Under the pieces are notes generated by a model. It worked only from the letters and a program-made list of their open reading frames with translations. It made no database searches and was not told the origin of the DNA. The translations under genes and the position numbers were made by a program. DNA of 64,000 nt from the NCBI GenBank assembly GCA_013115145.1, contig JAAPAO010000021.1, positions 62,001 to 126,000 on the forward strand. The letters are read 5' to 3'. Positions 23,101 through 34,866 of this stretch are shown piece by piece. This stretch comes from Perkinsus chesapeaki. Its lineage: Eukaryota; Perkinsozoa; Perkinsida; Perkinsidae. How positions within the stretch are numbered: the stretch's first letter is position 1; each line of letters starts with the position of its first letter.

Positions 23101-23900
23101 CGCAACAGCTTCTGCTCGTTGACACCGATAACTTTACTTCATCAAGGCAGTATAATATCAGATACACCACTACAGTTACGTACATTCTGGTGAACCTAAG
23201 AGGACAGAGTGATCTCGGCATACCCATAAAACCTCTGGCATTTGCTCTATCGGGTGAGGCAATCCTGGTCAGTTATGCTGTATCATACACCCTCAGTTGC
23301 GGCATGTACGGGAGGAATCGGCTCGATCATGGGCAGTAGCGCGAATCTCGTCTGCATGGCGATTTCTCAGAGGCAAGTGAAGTGCCTCCAGTTGTGTAAA
23401 TATCACGGAAGGGAAGGTATGCTGATGCCGATGAGGATGAAGCTAAGGCGGAGGCGGATAAGGCAGAAGACGATGAGAAATCTGTTCACTCCGTCACTCG
23501 TGGGGATGGTGTACAGCTTGTTCACCATAGCGCAATCAATCGTAGCCTTTTTGGCGAAGGTAAGCGTGGGCTCTGTAGAGGCACTGCCGCCATTGGAGAC
23601 CGCGCTTTTTGTGAGATTCCTTCTTTTTGACCGTAGCCCCTTCAGATGACAATCTGATGCCAGTGAGCCCTGGCGGCGATGAAGAGCACCCTCCCCAGCC
23701 TGCCGTAAAAAGGCACCCTATCGCTGAAGCTAGAGCTGTCGAGGCCAAGTACGCCTTGTTGTGGTTATGCTGCGTAATCTGTAAACAGGCACTTCCTTCA
23801 GTATGGTTTTCCCCTTCTAATGTGCCTTATGGTCATCTGTAGTTTATATCAAGTCATACTGTTCGAGTTCATCGGCGCCGCCAATGATATGCCGGCTTAA
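20161..23900 (+). CDS. OCA2/P-protein-like transporter, copy 2
   Basis: This tandem paralogue of the preceding transporter has the same exon order. It has HRMDRMDENTFSRRLDHT at the N-terminus, RLTKKHIPGVALV, a lumenal block with NWQLWYDPAL and LPLGNVARYRVLIAG, then TGFFQYIAARMV and SGFLDNVTTVMLIGPVTISL. These are followed by TLIGDPSNIIIGSKLGISF, EWDTLIFFASLFVFVESINE, GGIGSIMGSSANLVCMAIS and the terminal exon ending GAANDMPA. Note GDPSN where copy 1 and OCA2 have GDPPN. The acidic cytosolic loop at 23410-23750 (DADEDEAKAEADKAEDDE-like) differs strongly from copy 1. The 5' exons are also diverged. The start at 20161 is the first ATG in frame with the shared HRMDRM block. Substrate and organelle are unknown; the duplication may provide stage- or organelle-specific versions. 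Confidence 0.75.
21776..22027 (+). repeat. AT-rich block identical to 17678-17929, copy 2
   Basis: Second copy of the 252-base identical block inside the second OCA2-like gene, again including the 58-nt intron. Identity stops abruptly: upstream the copies read unrelated bases before TAGATACGCC, and downstream they diverge within the codons after ATGGTTAT. Confidence 0.95.
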
Positions 23901-24115
23901 TGCAGCCAAATGAAGGAAGACGGTTATCCGCCGCGCAATGAAGATGCTCCCTTCTATTACCTTGTTAGCTGAGAACCTCGTAGCCCAGACATGAGCATGT
24001 TGCATGACCGTGACCACATATGAGTATATTTCTCACGCTAATCGCAGCTTGTATTCGTCAATGAAGGGTGACGGCGCTCAAATTGACACCGGCAATTTCT
24101 ACCTTTCGCTTAGCC

Positions 24116-26310
24116 ATGTCCGACCCGATGAGTCCACGGCAGAGGGAGTCGCTGTCTGGTGTAGAGGAAATGTCATCAATCGAGGTTGATGTGCACTCGG
24201 ATGGCGATGAGGTTAGCTTTACTGTCTAACGCGTAGACTTGATGCTCAGGACTCGGCAAGTGCCGCGGAAAGCCCGGGATTCGTCCTCTCTCGGCAGGGC
24301 TCATTTTACGTCATCGCCCGACTTATCGAGACCAACAGAAGCAGCAAGATTGCATACCATTTTCTAGTTTTCGTGTTGAGGGTAAGTTACTTTTTACTTG
24401 GTGAAGCGGCAGCTGATACGTTTCAGATGCTCCTCGCTGTAATGTGCGGTGTTCTGGCCTATGCCCAGTTCGTCCTACCCAGCTCTCCATCTGAACGTGA
24501 ACTTTTCCACACCAACAAAGACGTATTGAATGTATCTTACCACATCACCATCAGCGTCACTGCTTGGGCCGTATGTAGAGCTTCTATTTTCGTAATCGTC
24601 GGAGTTATCTCCATAGTCGACGCTTGCGTGACGATCGTCAAGATCAGTCGAGGGACCTTTGAATTCGCCCAACTGAGGGGAACCATTCCGAAATTGCCCA
24701 AGAATGGTAACGGGAACTTACATAGCGGTTTCCGGTTGGGGACAGTATTGCACAATCCAGAGAAGACTAGAGACAGCATTCCGGATGAGAACCTCCGTGA
24801 TGTTATTGCTGAACCGTCGGTCGAGCGCCGAGAGGGAGCGACTTGTTGCTCGAGGATTGTCGCGGAGGTTAGAAAACGCACTTGCGAATTGGTGGCACTA
24901 TACAACCGAACGAAGATTATTGGAGATAAATTCTGGTATTATTACTTCCTTATGCAACTAGTGGAACTTGTTCTTCAATTGATCCGTCTAGCGGAGTACG
25001 GAGGTCATTCCTTCATTAGACCGGTGCAGCCTATCCAGACGAGAGAAGTGATCGAGGCTCAGGCAATCATCATGGCTTTTGACCTACTTCTATCTCCTTT
25101 CGTGGCGTACATCGCCAATAGGGCTATGGCTATGATACTGCAGTTGTTCTTACAGTTCAGCTACGTTATGGGCTATATGCTCATCACAGAGGACCTGTCT
25201 ACTCCCCGCAGCTGGCACACCATTCGCTTCGAGACCGTTTTCGCCTTTGCGGCTACCGCATTGCCATGTATTCTAGCAATAAGACATTTGGTGTGGATTG
25301 AGCGGTACCTCATTCTGGCAGCTAGTAGCCCTAAAGACCCCTCCCTCTGCCACAAGAGACGCTTGCCTCATGTCGTTCTCTCATCCATAGCCCTTCTCAG
25401 TGGTGCGTCAGCATTGACTGTTGTAATCTACACTTTCTATCGTCAGCACGCATTCGAATGCTCACGCCAGATTCCCCATTTCGATAGGGAATGTTTGTCT
25501 CCACGGTTCTCGCTGTTTGGTGACCCGGCATGCGACTGCGCTGTACTGCGTATACGTCTACATGATGAATGCTATCAGTCTGATCTCGAAAGGCTTAAAC
25601 AGTACGAGCGAGTGGAGCACCTTAGGGTGGTTAGATACAATGTGGGATCTGCCCAGTGCAGCTCAGATGAGTCCATAGAGCTGCAAAGTATCGTTACGAA
25701 ACTTGTATTACTGCGTCACCTATTCTTGGACGGAGTAGCATTAACTAACTGGTCGATTGGGAAGCTTGAAAAGTTGGAAGTCCTCAGCCTCTTTGCGAAT
25801 CCTTTAACGACAGCGGCAGCACATCTAGAGAACTATGATCGACTTACTAGCATCAATCTCGTTGCCACAGAGGCAACGATCTTCCCGAGCGTCGAATCGA
25901 TGAAGTCAGAGCTTGAGACTGTTACTCTTGCCGGGACGCCGGCATGCGTGGCAGAGAATGCCTCTTTGAGCAGCGCCTCCCTCACATTGGACTGTGAGTT
26001 CCCAAATGCCGAAGTTGAGACCTGCGATCCTATGAGTCGCCGATGGGCTATCATGGGTATGGCTTGCCATAGATGGCTGTGGGAGAGAAGCTCGAAGTGT
26101 ACGAACCGCTGCTTGGAAGCTGCCACCAATATTACCAATCTTGATGATGCGTTTCGGGTAATTGGTGAAACTAACTCCTTCATTAACGCGTTGGAAGAGA
26201 GTTGTATCGAAGGAGCATGTACAGCATTACAAGGTGACAGTCGAGCTGTTATGGGCATGGTAAGACACGTTAGTGCTGCGTTACGGCTTCAACTATTGAT
26301 CACTCACTAA
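24116..26310 (+). CDS. Multi-pass membrane protein with C-terminal leucine-rich repeats
   Basis: A clean three-exon model (24116-24211, 24250-24381, 24427-26310; introns 38 and 45 nt) gives 703 aa starting MSDPMSPRQRESLSG. The N-terminal half has several hydrophobic segments: IAYHFLVFVLR into MLLAVMCGVLAYAQF, the AVCRASIFVIVGVISIV span, YYYFLMQLVELVLQ and others. One more span near residue 430 (VVLSSIALLSGASALTVVIY) precedes a Cys-containing lumenal part. Leu-rich repeats follow (LRHLFLDGVALTNW, LEVLSLFANPL, LTSINLVATEATIF). A Cys-rich C-terminal domain (CDPMSRRW ... CHRW ... CTNRCLEA) resembles a Notch/LNR-like cap, tentatively. I do not recognise a named family. Membrane-anchored LRR proteins often serve adhesion or sensing; that is inference. 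Confidence 0.7.
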
Positions 26311-26316
26311 GTATAG

Positions 26317-26388
26317 GCCACTTTAGCTTAGTGGTAGAGCGTCTGCTTCGTAAGCAGAAGGTCGTCAGTTCAATCCTGGCAAGTGGCT
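26317..26388 (+). tRNA. tRNA-Thr (CGT anticodon)
   Basis: The 72 bases fold as a cloverleaf: acceptor stem GCCACTT/AAGTGGC, D arm closed by GCTT/GAGC with AGTGGTA in the loop, anticodon stem TCTGC/GCAGA enclosing TTCGTAA (anticodon CGT), and T arm GTCAG-TTCAATC-CTGGC. No intron. CCA is not encoded. It starts six bases after the stop codon of the LRR protein gene on the same strand. Confidence 0.93.
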
Positions 26389-26616
26389 TATATTATGTTC
26401 ATGTCAGGTTGTCACATTGGGGGAATCCTCCTGCACGAAGTGCTTCTAGCATATACCATTACCGTTTGTTTTACCATTCCCACGTCTTGTCGTGCTTACA
26501 CTGTTCCCTATAGACTCGAGTTTATCCAATGGTTCACTATCCACCTACGAGCCTCTCCTGCGAGGAGATATGAATCCTACCCGTGTCGAAAACAAGCTTG
26601 ATCAGTTGTTGAATAA

Positions 26617-29402
26617 ATGCTGTACAGTCCCGAGCAGTTGAAAGAGAGTATACGGAAATCCAATGTGAAAATCGGTGGCAACGAGGAGCCAACGTGAGGA
26701 CTCGGTCTACCTAGTCTTGCATTTAATCGGCAACAGATACGTGACAGTAGCCGCGGAATCCTACATACCACATGAAATCCACCCGGCAGACTTCAGTGTA
26801 CACAAACAGAATGCTGCGTGAGAGTTCACGAAGACTCAGCGAACATGTGCAATGATGTGCTCTCAGCGTCCTTCGAAGGTCGAATATCCATATGGCGCAG
26901 AACCCCAAGTTCGATCCATATTTACGAGACCGCCAAACCAGCACTAGCAAGGCTTCATACACGATGGGAGCCATCACGATACCGAGGCCCGGAGACGTGA
27001 AGTAAGATAGCGTATTGTATATACGAGAAGTAAAAACATCATTAAGCTTCGGTAAAGGGCCTTCGGGGAGGAACGCAGACGAGCAGAAGAAAGACCTAGA
27101 GAGCACACATTTTGCCTTTGGCTACCATCCGCCAACGTAAGAGTATCCTGGAACTCTCATAGCTGAGGGTGCTACTTTCTTTAGACCTAGAATGTACCAA
27201 TCTGTTACCAAGGGAGATCAAGAAGCAACGTCAAAGGCATTGTTGGGTGATAAGACCAGTAAGACGTTCATTAGCGTCACTTAGCCTCCGCCTTCACAGG
27301 TGTAGGTGGAGGAACCAAAGAAGGACGCGAGAACTTAGCGAAGCAGCTTCGTGCACAGTCCATATGCTTTGGCTCGGACGCTCCCACGTGATGCTCCATA
27401 GGGTGGTGTTCTCGTCATCACATTATCGCGGTATCTAGGTATAAATCAACATCAGCCGCTGCTCTGGTGGACCACACAGCAGGAGGTGCCAAGACCGGCT
27501 CTGACCCTCGGGCGGCAAGGTGAGATTTTGACGTACAGTAATTCGCCCAAGCTGCATGGCTTCGAATGTTCCTCAGACAATGTGCCGCGAAGCTTCGTGT
27601 TAGCAACTTCCGTATCGGAGGATACTCCAACCGTGCTCCTGAGTATATCACAACAACCGGCACAGCTCATAACGCAGAAGTATCCTAGGGCTGTCTGGAA
27701 GGGCTTTCATAAGTCATTTCAGATACATCGGATAAATGCTATGCAACGGAGCAAGGGGCTCTCATCAGATGAGGCTGATGTGAAACGTCGGAACTATAAG
27801 GCGAGCTTCCATCTCGGAAGCGATCGACCGATGTAAGTTCTAAGAGCGGTCGGCAGGGTTGCACACTGATTTCACGCGAAGGTGAAAGATGAGTTCATGT
27901 TCAACAGGTACACTTCAGAAACAGTAGATCGGTACTCCGCCAACTATGAGGCGTTCTTAGAAGCTTGCAAGCACCCACAGGGCGTCAGCCAGGCAGAGAA
28001 GGATGACCTCCGACGACAACATTTTGTACAGAGAAACGTTTGCCCAATCGTACCGTTCTGCATAGGTGTTTGGCATGAGCACGTGTGATGATGATGCTCG
28101 TAAAGATAGGATGGAGAGCATATCGGCCAGCGCGTAAGGCGATTGGCATGCTATTGGTCACAGTCTAGTACATAGATACAAAGACCACTCGAATGCAATG
28201 GTTGCTGACAATACCAGAGAGGAGATGCTCAAAGTGAGCAGCAGACCGTCGTTTGATTGGAGGCTATCACTATCAGTACAACACGACATGCTTTCAGTTA
28301 AAGGCAGACCTGAGAAAGCCTCACTTCTCCTTCGCCAGTCTATCTCAGAGCTCGGCTGGCGTGGGAATCCCCGTCAGTGTAGCAAAAGCAACGTGAGTCA
28401 GAGGAGGCAGTTCGCCTCCTAGGGAGTGACTGGTGACTTGTGCGCACAGATATACCCTACCGCCAGTCTCCGCTTATCTTGAGGGAGCTGACTCCAACAT
28501 TAGACAGGAACGGAAGATTGACTTGGAGTCAGCGTAGGTCACTATTCGGCCTGTGATCTCTGGTCTACCATTTTTCGATGCAGTTGAAACAGCCAAGAGG
28601 CTGCAGCATATCAAACTTGTTCAGGCATTTCGTGTTTGGCGTTGGTAAAGAGGAGGAGCTGCGCGATTTGCGGTCAACATCAGTGGCCAAAAACTCCTAT
28701 AAGAGCATACCTGCTCAGGCGTAAGGTCTACCTTGTTCCCCTTGCTTTGTTATATTCATCATAGCCTACTTCAGTTACCGAGATCGTGGATTAGATCCTC
28801 GTCTTAAAGCTGATCTTCGTTCCCACCATTTCGAGCTTGGAGTCGCTGGTGGAGGGCTGGCATCGAGAGGTTTGCCAGTGACGACATCGCAGGATGCATA
28901 TAAGTAATTACACAACTTGAGAGGATCCCTGCTGGTTCGCCGTACAACAAGAACGGGGCCTTTCACCTATAATTTCCTGAGGATTCTACTTAGTCGATTT
29001 CAGAAGCCATCCAGAGGGCAAACCCGCGAGCATGCCAGAAGAAGTCCGGAAGGATCTGCGACAGTCCCACTTTAATATCGGCAGAGGGGCTTCCAACCCA
29101 GACCAATGGATAACAACTCAGGTAGGCTTCTTCTCGTTCATTGCATTATCCCCACCGCGCTCCTCAGGCTAGGGCTATGGTAGCCCATCCCACTCAATCG
29201 AGCGAGCTCGACAAGAGCCTTAAGGCGGACTTGAGAGCTGCACATTTCACCATTGGAGCGCCGGGCAAATTCGACCAAGTCAGGCTCTAGGAAAAAGCTG
29301 GAGGCGGGTCAGTTTTGCATTCAGGCTCGGACGATATCCCAGACCGACTACATATGGCCTGACTTGGCTCTCGGCACTGCATCAGCAGTTAAAGGAATAT
29401 AA
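26617..29402 (+). CDS. Tandem-repeat protein with DLRxxHFxxG motif, probable axonemal component
   Basis: The gene opens MLYSPEQLKESIRKSNVKIG at 26617 and consists of many small exons separated by about 40-60 nt introns. Roughly ten units share a motif close to K-x-D-L-R-x-x-H-F-x-[FIL]-G, followed by a P/T-Y-x-T segment. Examples are SIRKSNVKIGGNEEPTY, KKDLESTHFAFGYHPPT, KLRVSNFRIGGYS, LKADLRKPHFSFA, LKADLRSHHFELG, VRKDLRQSHFNIG and LKADLRAAHFTIG. Several units sit on their own exon, so the gene appears to have grown by exon duplication. The layout is reminiscent of SAXO/TEX45-like microtubule inner proteins of cilia, but I am not certain of the family. The last exon ends ASAVKGI and TAA at 29400. 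Some internal exon joins (27400-27560, 28100-28560) are not resolved. Confidence 0.65.
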
Positions 29403-29521
29403 TGTGAGGCGCCGCTCTCTCCATGAGAAGCATGCTGATGTTATTCAACCCTCGTGCTTTGAGTTATACTATCCAGCAACTTATTACCCCTACAGGATGG
29501 CCTCATTACTGTCGACGAACA

Positions 29522-32241
29522 ATGTCCCACACCGCTGATTCACCAGCCGCTAACGGGGCCACATTCCTCACAGATGTCCCGGAGAGCTCTCATCATTTGC
29601 ACAAGGCGACCACTAGTGGGGCACTGTCCGTGTTAGCTCTAAATAACACTCCCCCGTGCTCCCTGGACGGGCACGACATGAAGTTCCTGGAGAAGGTCCA
29701 CTACGCCCCTCCCCTTGCTGACTACTACGAGTCGTTTCCGATGAAACCAGGCGTAGACTACTTCGGGTCCCTGGTGCGGTTTAGGGAAGTCGAGCGAATG
29801 CAGATGATGCTGGGCAACCTTCGAGTACGGTGGCCTAGGACTTGGTGCTTCTGTGGGCTCGACACATACATCTTCAGCAACTCCGACAAGAAGGGGATAA
29901 CAGTCGAGTAAGGTTCCACAGTAGCAAGCCCTGTGTCTTTCAACGGCGTTCTGTCAGGTACGACTTTGTACGGGAAAGAGAAGCCCAAAGGCTCTCCAAG
30001 CTCGGGGGGCACTCTGAAAAGGACGTCCCGGTGGTGGTGTACAAGCAACGTGCTTACGGCCCTAATAAGCACCTTCACCGGACTACGACAACTGCACTGA
30101 ATGTGCCCAACGCGCTTGTGAGGCTGCAGCAGGCCGGCGGTGGCCATACGACTCAAGTTCTCCAGCGATTCATTAAGGGGCCCGGTGAGCATGCGTGCAT
30201 CACAAGAGTGTGCTATAGGACGAAGCATCCGAGGAAGCCCGTGGGGTACTCTATCGCCAACGGCTACAGCCCATCAGACCTGGAAGACCTCAGGAATGAG
30301 CGTCATGATTTGACACAGCAGTACTGTGCCTCCACCGAGACCTCGGTGCCCGGTGGGCTAGTGGTCTTCAAGAGATCTAGCGGGAGGGCATTAGAGGAAG
30401 CTGCTGACATCGCCGAGCGGATGCTGATATTTTCCGAGAATTATTTTTTGCTCAAACTGGATTGGATCGTTGTAGATGTTTTATCCGACAGGAAAGGGAG
30501 GCTGTGGTGTCTGCAAGTGAGCTTCCTCCTCTTCCCATCACTGGGGAGTCTTTCGCAGGTAAAATCCTTCAGAGTGTCCACGATCTGCCGGCCGCCCAGA
30601 CGGAGCTTGTCTCGCCCCAAGCCAGTTGCTGAGGGAAGTCCGAGTAGCAAGCTACAGCTTGCACTGATGAGGCAAGGCACCGAAAGCGCCATGGCCGAGG
30701 GGTCCACCGCTACTGCAGCCGAGTTGGAAGAGAGCAGAGCCAAGGCCTTTGGTGCAAGCGTGAAGTACAAGCGGACGTGCTCTTTATGCCGATGTACGAT
30801 GACTAGCGAGCAACACCGTGCCATGACGGGGAGGATGCTCTTATGGGTGTGGCACTCGCTCCGGGCTCGAGAGGTCCACGTCTTCCCACCCCTCCAGAGC
30901 AGCCTTCTGGCATCGACAAGTCACGTTGCTAACCGTAACAAAGTGTGCCAACTGTGTTGGTCGGTGTTTCTAGCAGAGAAGGAGCTTTGGCGGACGCACA
31001 GAGCAATAGCGAATATAGTCACTGGCCACAGGCCACCGAGCAAAGAGAAGGATGACTTTGACTTCACCGGCATTCTAGAGAACCTTCCCTTTGTTGAGAA
31101 TATTAGGACTCATCGAAAGGGTTCATCTCAGCAGCCCAAACGGAACACACCATGCTCGCAGGGGCAGCTACTTGCTATCGCGGACGCGACGCCGACCGCA
31201 CCAATAGGCGACCGGGGTCCTGCCGGAGGCGCTGTTCGAGCCATCCAAGCAACCGAGGAGGGTTTACAGTCCCCACGCCCGGAATACATGCACCAATGGC
31301 GATTGATGATCCTATTGTGGTCTGTGGAGGGACTGCCGCACTCGACCGCATCCAATGGATCAATCCAATACCAAGTGCTCGGTATGCAAAGAAAGTTTGC
31401 TCTACCAGACAGAAACCGCCGCAACGCTGCCATTGGAAAAATCGGCGTTCACTATGTTTTCTCCGAAACACCTCGGCCGTGCCTCTCAAACGGCTACATA
31501 GAGTTCCGGCTGCTGGGAGTAGGCTCCGGATATCGAGGGCGCTATTCGATAGATAGCATAGCGGGGCTTGGCAAGCACACTGTCCATGTGCTGATGTCTG
31601 CGAAGGATGGTGGAAGGCCAACTATGTTAAAGGTCACGCTTGGAATGGTTCGAGATGGTACACTGTGTCGGGACTACTGCGACATACAGAAAGCGCTCGA
31701 TGGGGTTTACATAGTAAATCCGAAGACGATGTACAGCAGTCACCATCCTTTACCGACCGAATGGATAGAAACCTTCCAAGAATGCCGAAAGACATGTGGA
31801 CTGGAAGGCACCACAACAAACACAACAAGCTCGGCCACTGAGAGTCAGAGTGAGGCAGAAGTCTCTAGTAGTTCGGTTCCCGTCACGTCAAAGGAGCCTG
31901 AACCAAATGCTCCCAATTCGCGGCCGACGACAGCTGGCCATAGCACACGGCCCCCTTCGGCTGCCCAGCTCCTCGAGAAGGACAGAAAAACTGTTGCCAG
32001 TGTCTTGCCACGTGGTCGGGTGCTGTCCAGGCAATCAGACTCTCTGGGATTCCTGGCGAGGCCTAGTAGTGCATATCCGAGACTTGCCCATTCCTCTACA
32101 GAAAGGCGTGTGACGCTAGAAGCACCAAAGCTGAATGAAGCGGAGGCAGCACGAGTCAGCGAACACTTGGAGAAGCTTAGACAGAAAATAGGTGGTCGCA
32201 CTGCACTAGGGGTGAGGTCAATCCAAGTAAACACTTTTTAA
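29522..32241 (+). CDS. Conserved-looking protein of unknown function with CxxC pair
   Basis: Exons 29522-29907 and 29958-32241 join across a 50-nt intron (ITVE/YDFVREREAQRL). A further 42-nt GT-AG intron at 30517-30558 is a multiple of three and stop-free, so it hides in the open frame; removing it gives LWCLQVKSFRVST. The protein is about 890 aa unspliced at that site. A folded N-terminal region (VHYAPPLADYYESFPMKPG; VLQRFIKGPGEHACI; LLKLDWIVVDVLSDRKG) is followed by a putative zinc-binding segment with CSLCRC and CQLCW about 70 residues apart. Then comes a second region (MHQWRLMILLWSVEGL) and a Ser/Pro-rich basic tail. I do not recognise a family. An N-terminal alternative start further upstream is possible because the repeat gene ends only 120 bases before. 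Confidence 0.6.
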
Positions 32242-32982
32242 CGATCATTCTCAGGAACCACTCCAGAAGGCTCCGGCGGACAGGACCATCAGGGAAAGCC
32301 GGTCCAATTTGCGCAGCAGGGAAGATAGTTCATTGTATAGTGCCGCGCAAGGCAGCGTTCCAGCGGTTTCACATGTATGGCCTAGGATACTGCTCTGCAT
32401 TGCGCTATCCCCTCTCAGATTTTCCGCCTGGTACCCACCAACGGTTCGTTGAGTATGCCGAGGATACCCATAGCGGTGTGGGAGCAGCGTCCAAGCGCTG
32501 AACAGCAGGCCCAAAACGTACGCGTGTGGCATTGCCCTCGCTCAAGGTTGGTCACCTCAGGCACATGATGGTTCACAGCAACGCAGCTTCGATCAAGTTT
32601 ATAGCTCCCCAAATAGGCCGCACAGACGGCCGGCGTCGGCTTTTGATATTAACCGGCGACAGATCCGCTAAGTCACTGCCTTCACGTGCCTCATGCGTAC
32701 GATAATGCTGCTTCCACAATGGTGTACAATTCACACGAAAGCAAGACCGTTTTTTGTCGAGTTACGAGTGGAGTGAAGAGCATTCAACCGTTACCGTGCT
32801 CGGCAAAAGCCTCCCAAGGGATGCATGATATAATTATCCTTGGCAAGGTTATTTACCAATCGTTTGTGCATTATTGGGCTTCGTTGCATTAATATTTCTA
32901 TTACCATGGCATTCACATTTTCATTATACGTATGTAGTAACGGTCGATAATACTGGATAACACAATACGATGTATGAGAAAC
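32242..32982. other. Convergent intergenic region
   Basis: Some 740 bases between the stop codons of two genes reading toward each other. Only short frames occur, and no RNA gene or terminator is recognisable. It probably holds both 3' UTRs and polyadenylation sites. Confidence 0.4.
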
Positions 32983-34866
32983 TTAGTCCTCTTCGTCGAG
33001 TTCTTGTAAAGTCTTCCCTATGTCGCTTCCCTGTGGCATGTCGGGCCATCCCAGCCTTGAAGGCATTGGGGATTGGGCTTGGCCTTCTATCAATGCTATC
33101 GAGGTGATGCCCATCGCTCGTGCCTTCGGGGCTCGATACTCTCGAAGAGGTCTATCCAAGCCACCCTAAGTCGACAACTCAAGCATCAACCTGCAAACCG
33201 CACCTTTACCCTCATTTGCTGCTGACCCGAATTGCTCAAATCCCAAAGCCGCACAACTCCGTCACTGCAAGCCGTGTAAAACGACCGCCTGTCGGCACCA
33301 AAAGCGCAGTCCCATACCCACCGTGGATGCCCATTAAAGCCGCATTGCCGCGCAAAACCGTCACTAGAAAGATCCGATGATCTTTAAACTAACACAGAAG
33401 TCCAACCTATGAGCTTGCCAGATTTGAGCTGTCCCATCGCTGCTGCACGTTGCCAAAAGCTTTGCTGGGCCCGGGGCGAACCGAACCTAACAGGGGGAAG
33501 TCACCTCGAAACCTGGTACGAAAATACCACAGTACTTTCAGTATGTACGCATCGTGCGCATCCAACACATTCAACGGCACCCAACTGCTAGACTCAACAT
33601 CGTCTTCGAAAGATTCCCCAAACTCAGACAGCCGATCCTGAACCAACGCCGCAAGCGTAAAGCAAATCCAGCGCCGTTAAAGGGATGACTTACGATAGTG
33701 GGCGTATCTTGGGGGCTAATCGACCCAGATTCCCCGCCAGCCGTACCCTCTGATGCGCTGCTCGTGGCCGGCGGTGTCGCTAACATTTATCGATTCCATC
33801 GGCGTTACCAGACGAGATACTCACCAGAATCAAGCCCTTTGAAACTCGCCAACGACTGCAATTCGGGAGTACGTGGTGGAGTGGCACTGCACTGCTCGCC
33901 GGATACTCGCCAAGGAAAACAGAAACCTTTGTGATTGGCGGCCACAACAGTGACATCGTCGTTGGAAGGGTCTGCGTATCTGCCTTCCCACATCCCCTCG
34001 GCCATGAAGGATTTGTTTTTACGTTGGGGCCACAGCAATGGACTTAATTGGGGAACCTCCGGAATCCGGAACCTCCGTCCACACCTACACGCACAAGCAC
34101 ACTATTATCTCACCAAGCCTCCAAGGTGTCTACCTGGTTGGCTGTCAGGTCCCATACGACAACCTGGCCACTGGCGTCACCACAAATGACTTCAGCTTGA
34201 TTAGGATGTAGCACCGCACAGTGGATCGCCCCACCGCCGCCGCCCTCCGCTTGTTGGTTTTTGAAACACCTGCGGTACTTCAGCCGTCCGAGCTTGGAGG
34301 CATGGCCGTACATTTGGAAGCTTTTCTCGTCCTCAGTTGGAGCTCGCCTATCCCAAATCTTGGCCGTGCCGTCCTCAGATGACGTAACAAACCACCTATC
34401 GTACCAGAGCTGCCCGCTGTCGCTGCCACAGCCTACTTGGCGTCCTCCTCAAAGCTCACACTCGTAACATTATCCCTATGTCCTCCCTCATAGCTCGTGT
34501 ACGGTGCTGATGTATACTCGCAGTCGAAGATGCGAACCCACGGGTTGCCGGCTGCCGCAACGAAGCGGCTATCAGGAGTGAGCTCGAGGCAGTTGACATG
34601 TCCGTCGATAACATTGCCGTACTGAGCAGCACCTGGTCACCAAACCGACCTGCGTGATCACCATTTTCACGGCTGTCCCTACCCATAGGCAAGCCGACAC
34701 CTTCAACCCCAGGGATCCTCGAGCCTGGTCCACCTATCGTCTTTATCATCTCTCCACTGAGAACATCGTAGAGCTTAATATCTTCACTGTAGCCCGCAGT
34801 AAGTAGCACTGATCCTCCTCCCCCTGACCCACTATAGCTGATGCCACCGACACCTATACTAGACAT
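32983..34866 (-). CDS. LST8: LST8, WD40 subunit of TOR complexes
   Basis: LST8 is a seven-bladed WD40 protein that binds and stabilises the TOR kinase domain. Reading leftwards, blades appear in LST8 order: GSVLLTAGYSEDIKLYDVLS, then HVNCLELTPDSRFVAAAGN, then KWFVTSSEDGTAKIWDRRAP, then AVLHPNQAEVICGDASGQ with VVWDL, then a VTVVAANHKGFCFPW blade. AYILKVL with KLLATCSSDGTAQIWQAHR follows, and finally WVWDCAFGADRRSFYTACSD with LREYRAPKARAMGITSIAL. The TSSEDGTAKIWD, HPNQ and LREY-KA blocks are close to metazoan mLST8. Several short introns, including one of about 42 nt before KWFVTSS, are required. The stop is TAA at 32983-32985, after LDEED. The 5' end is uncertain: MSSIGVGG at 34866 is used, but coding-like sequence upstream may extend it. 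Confidence 0.85.
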
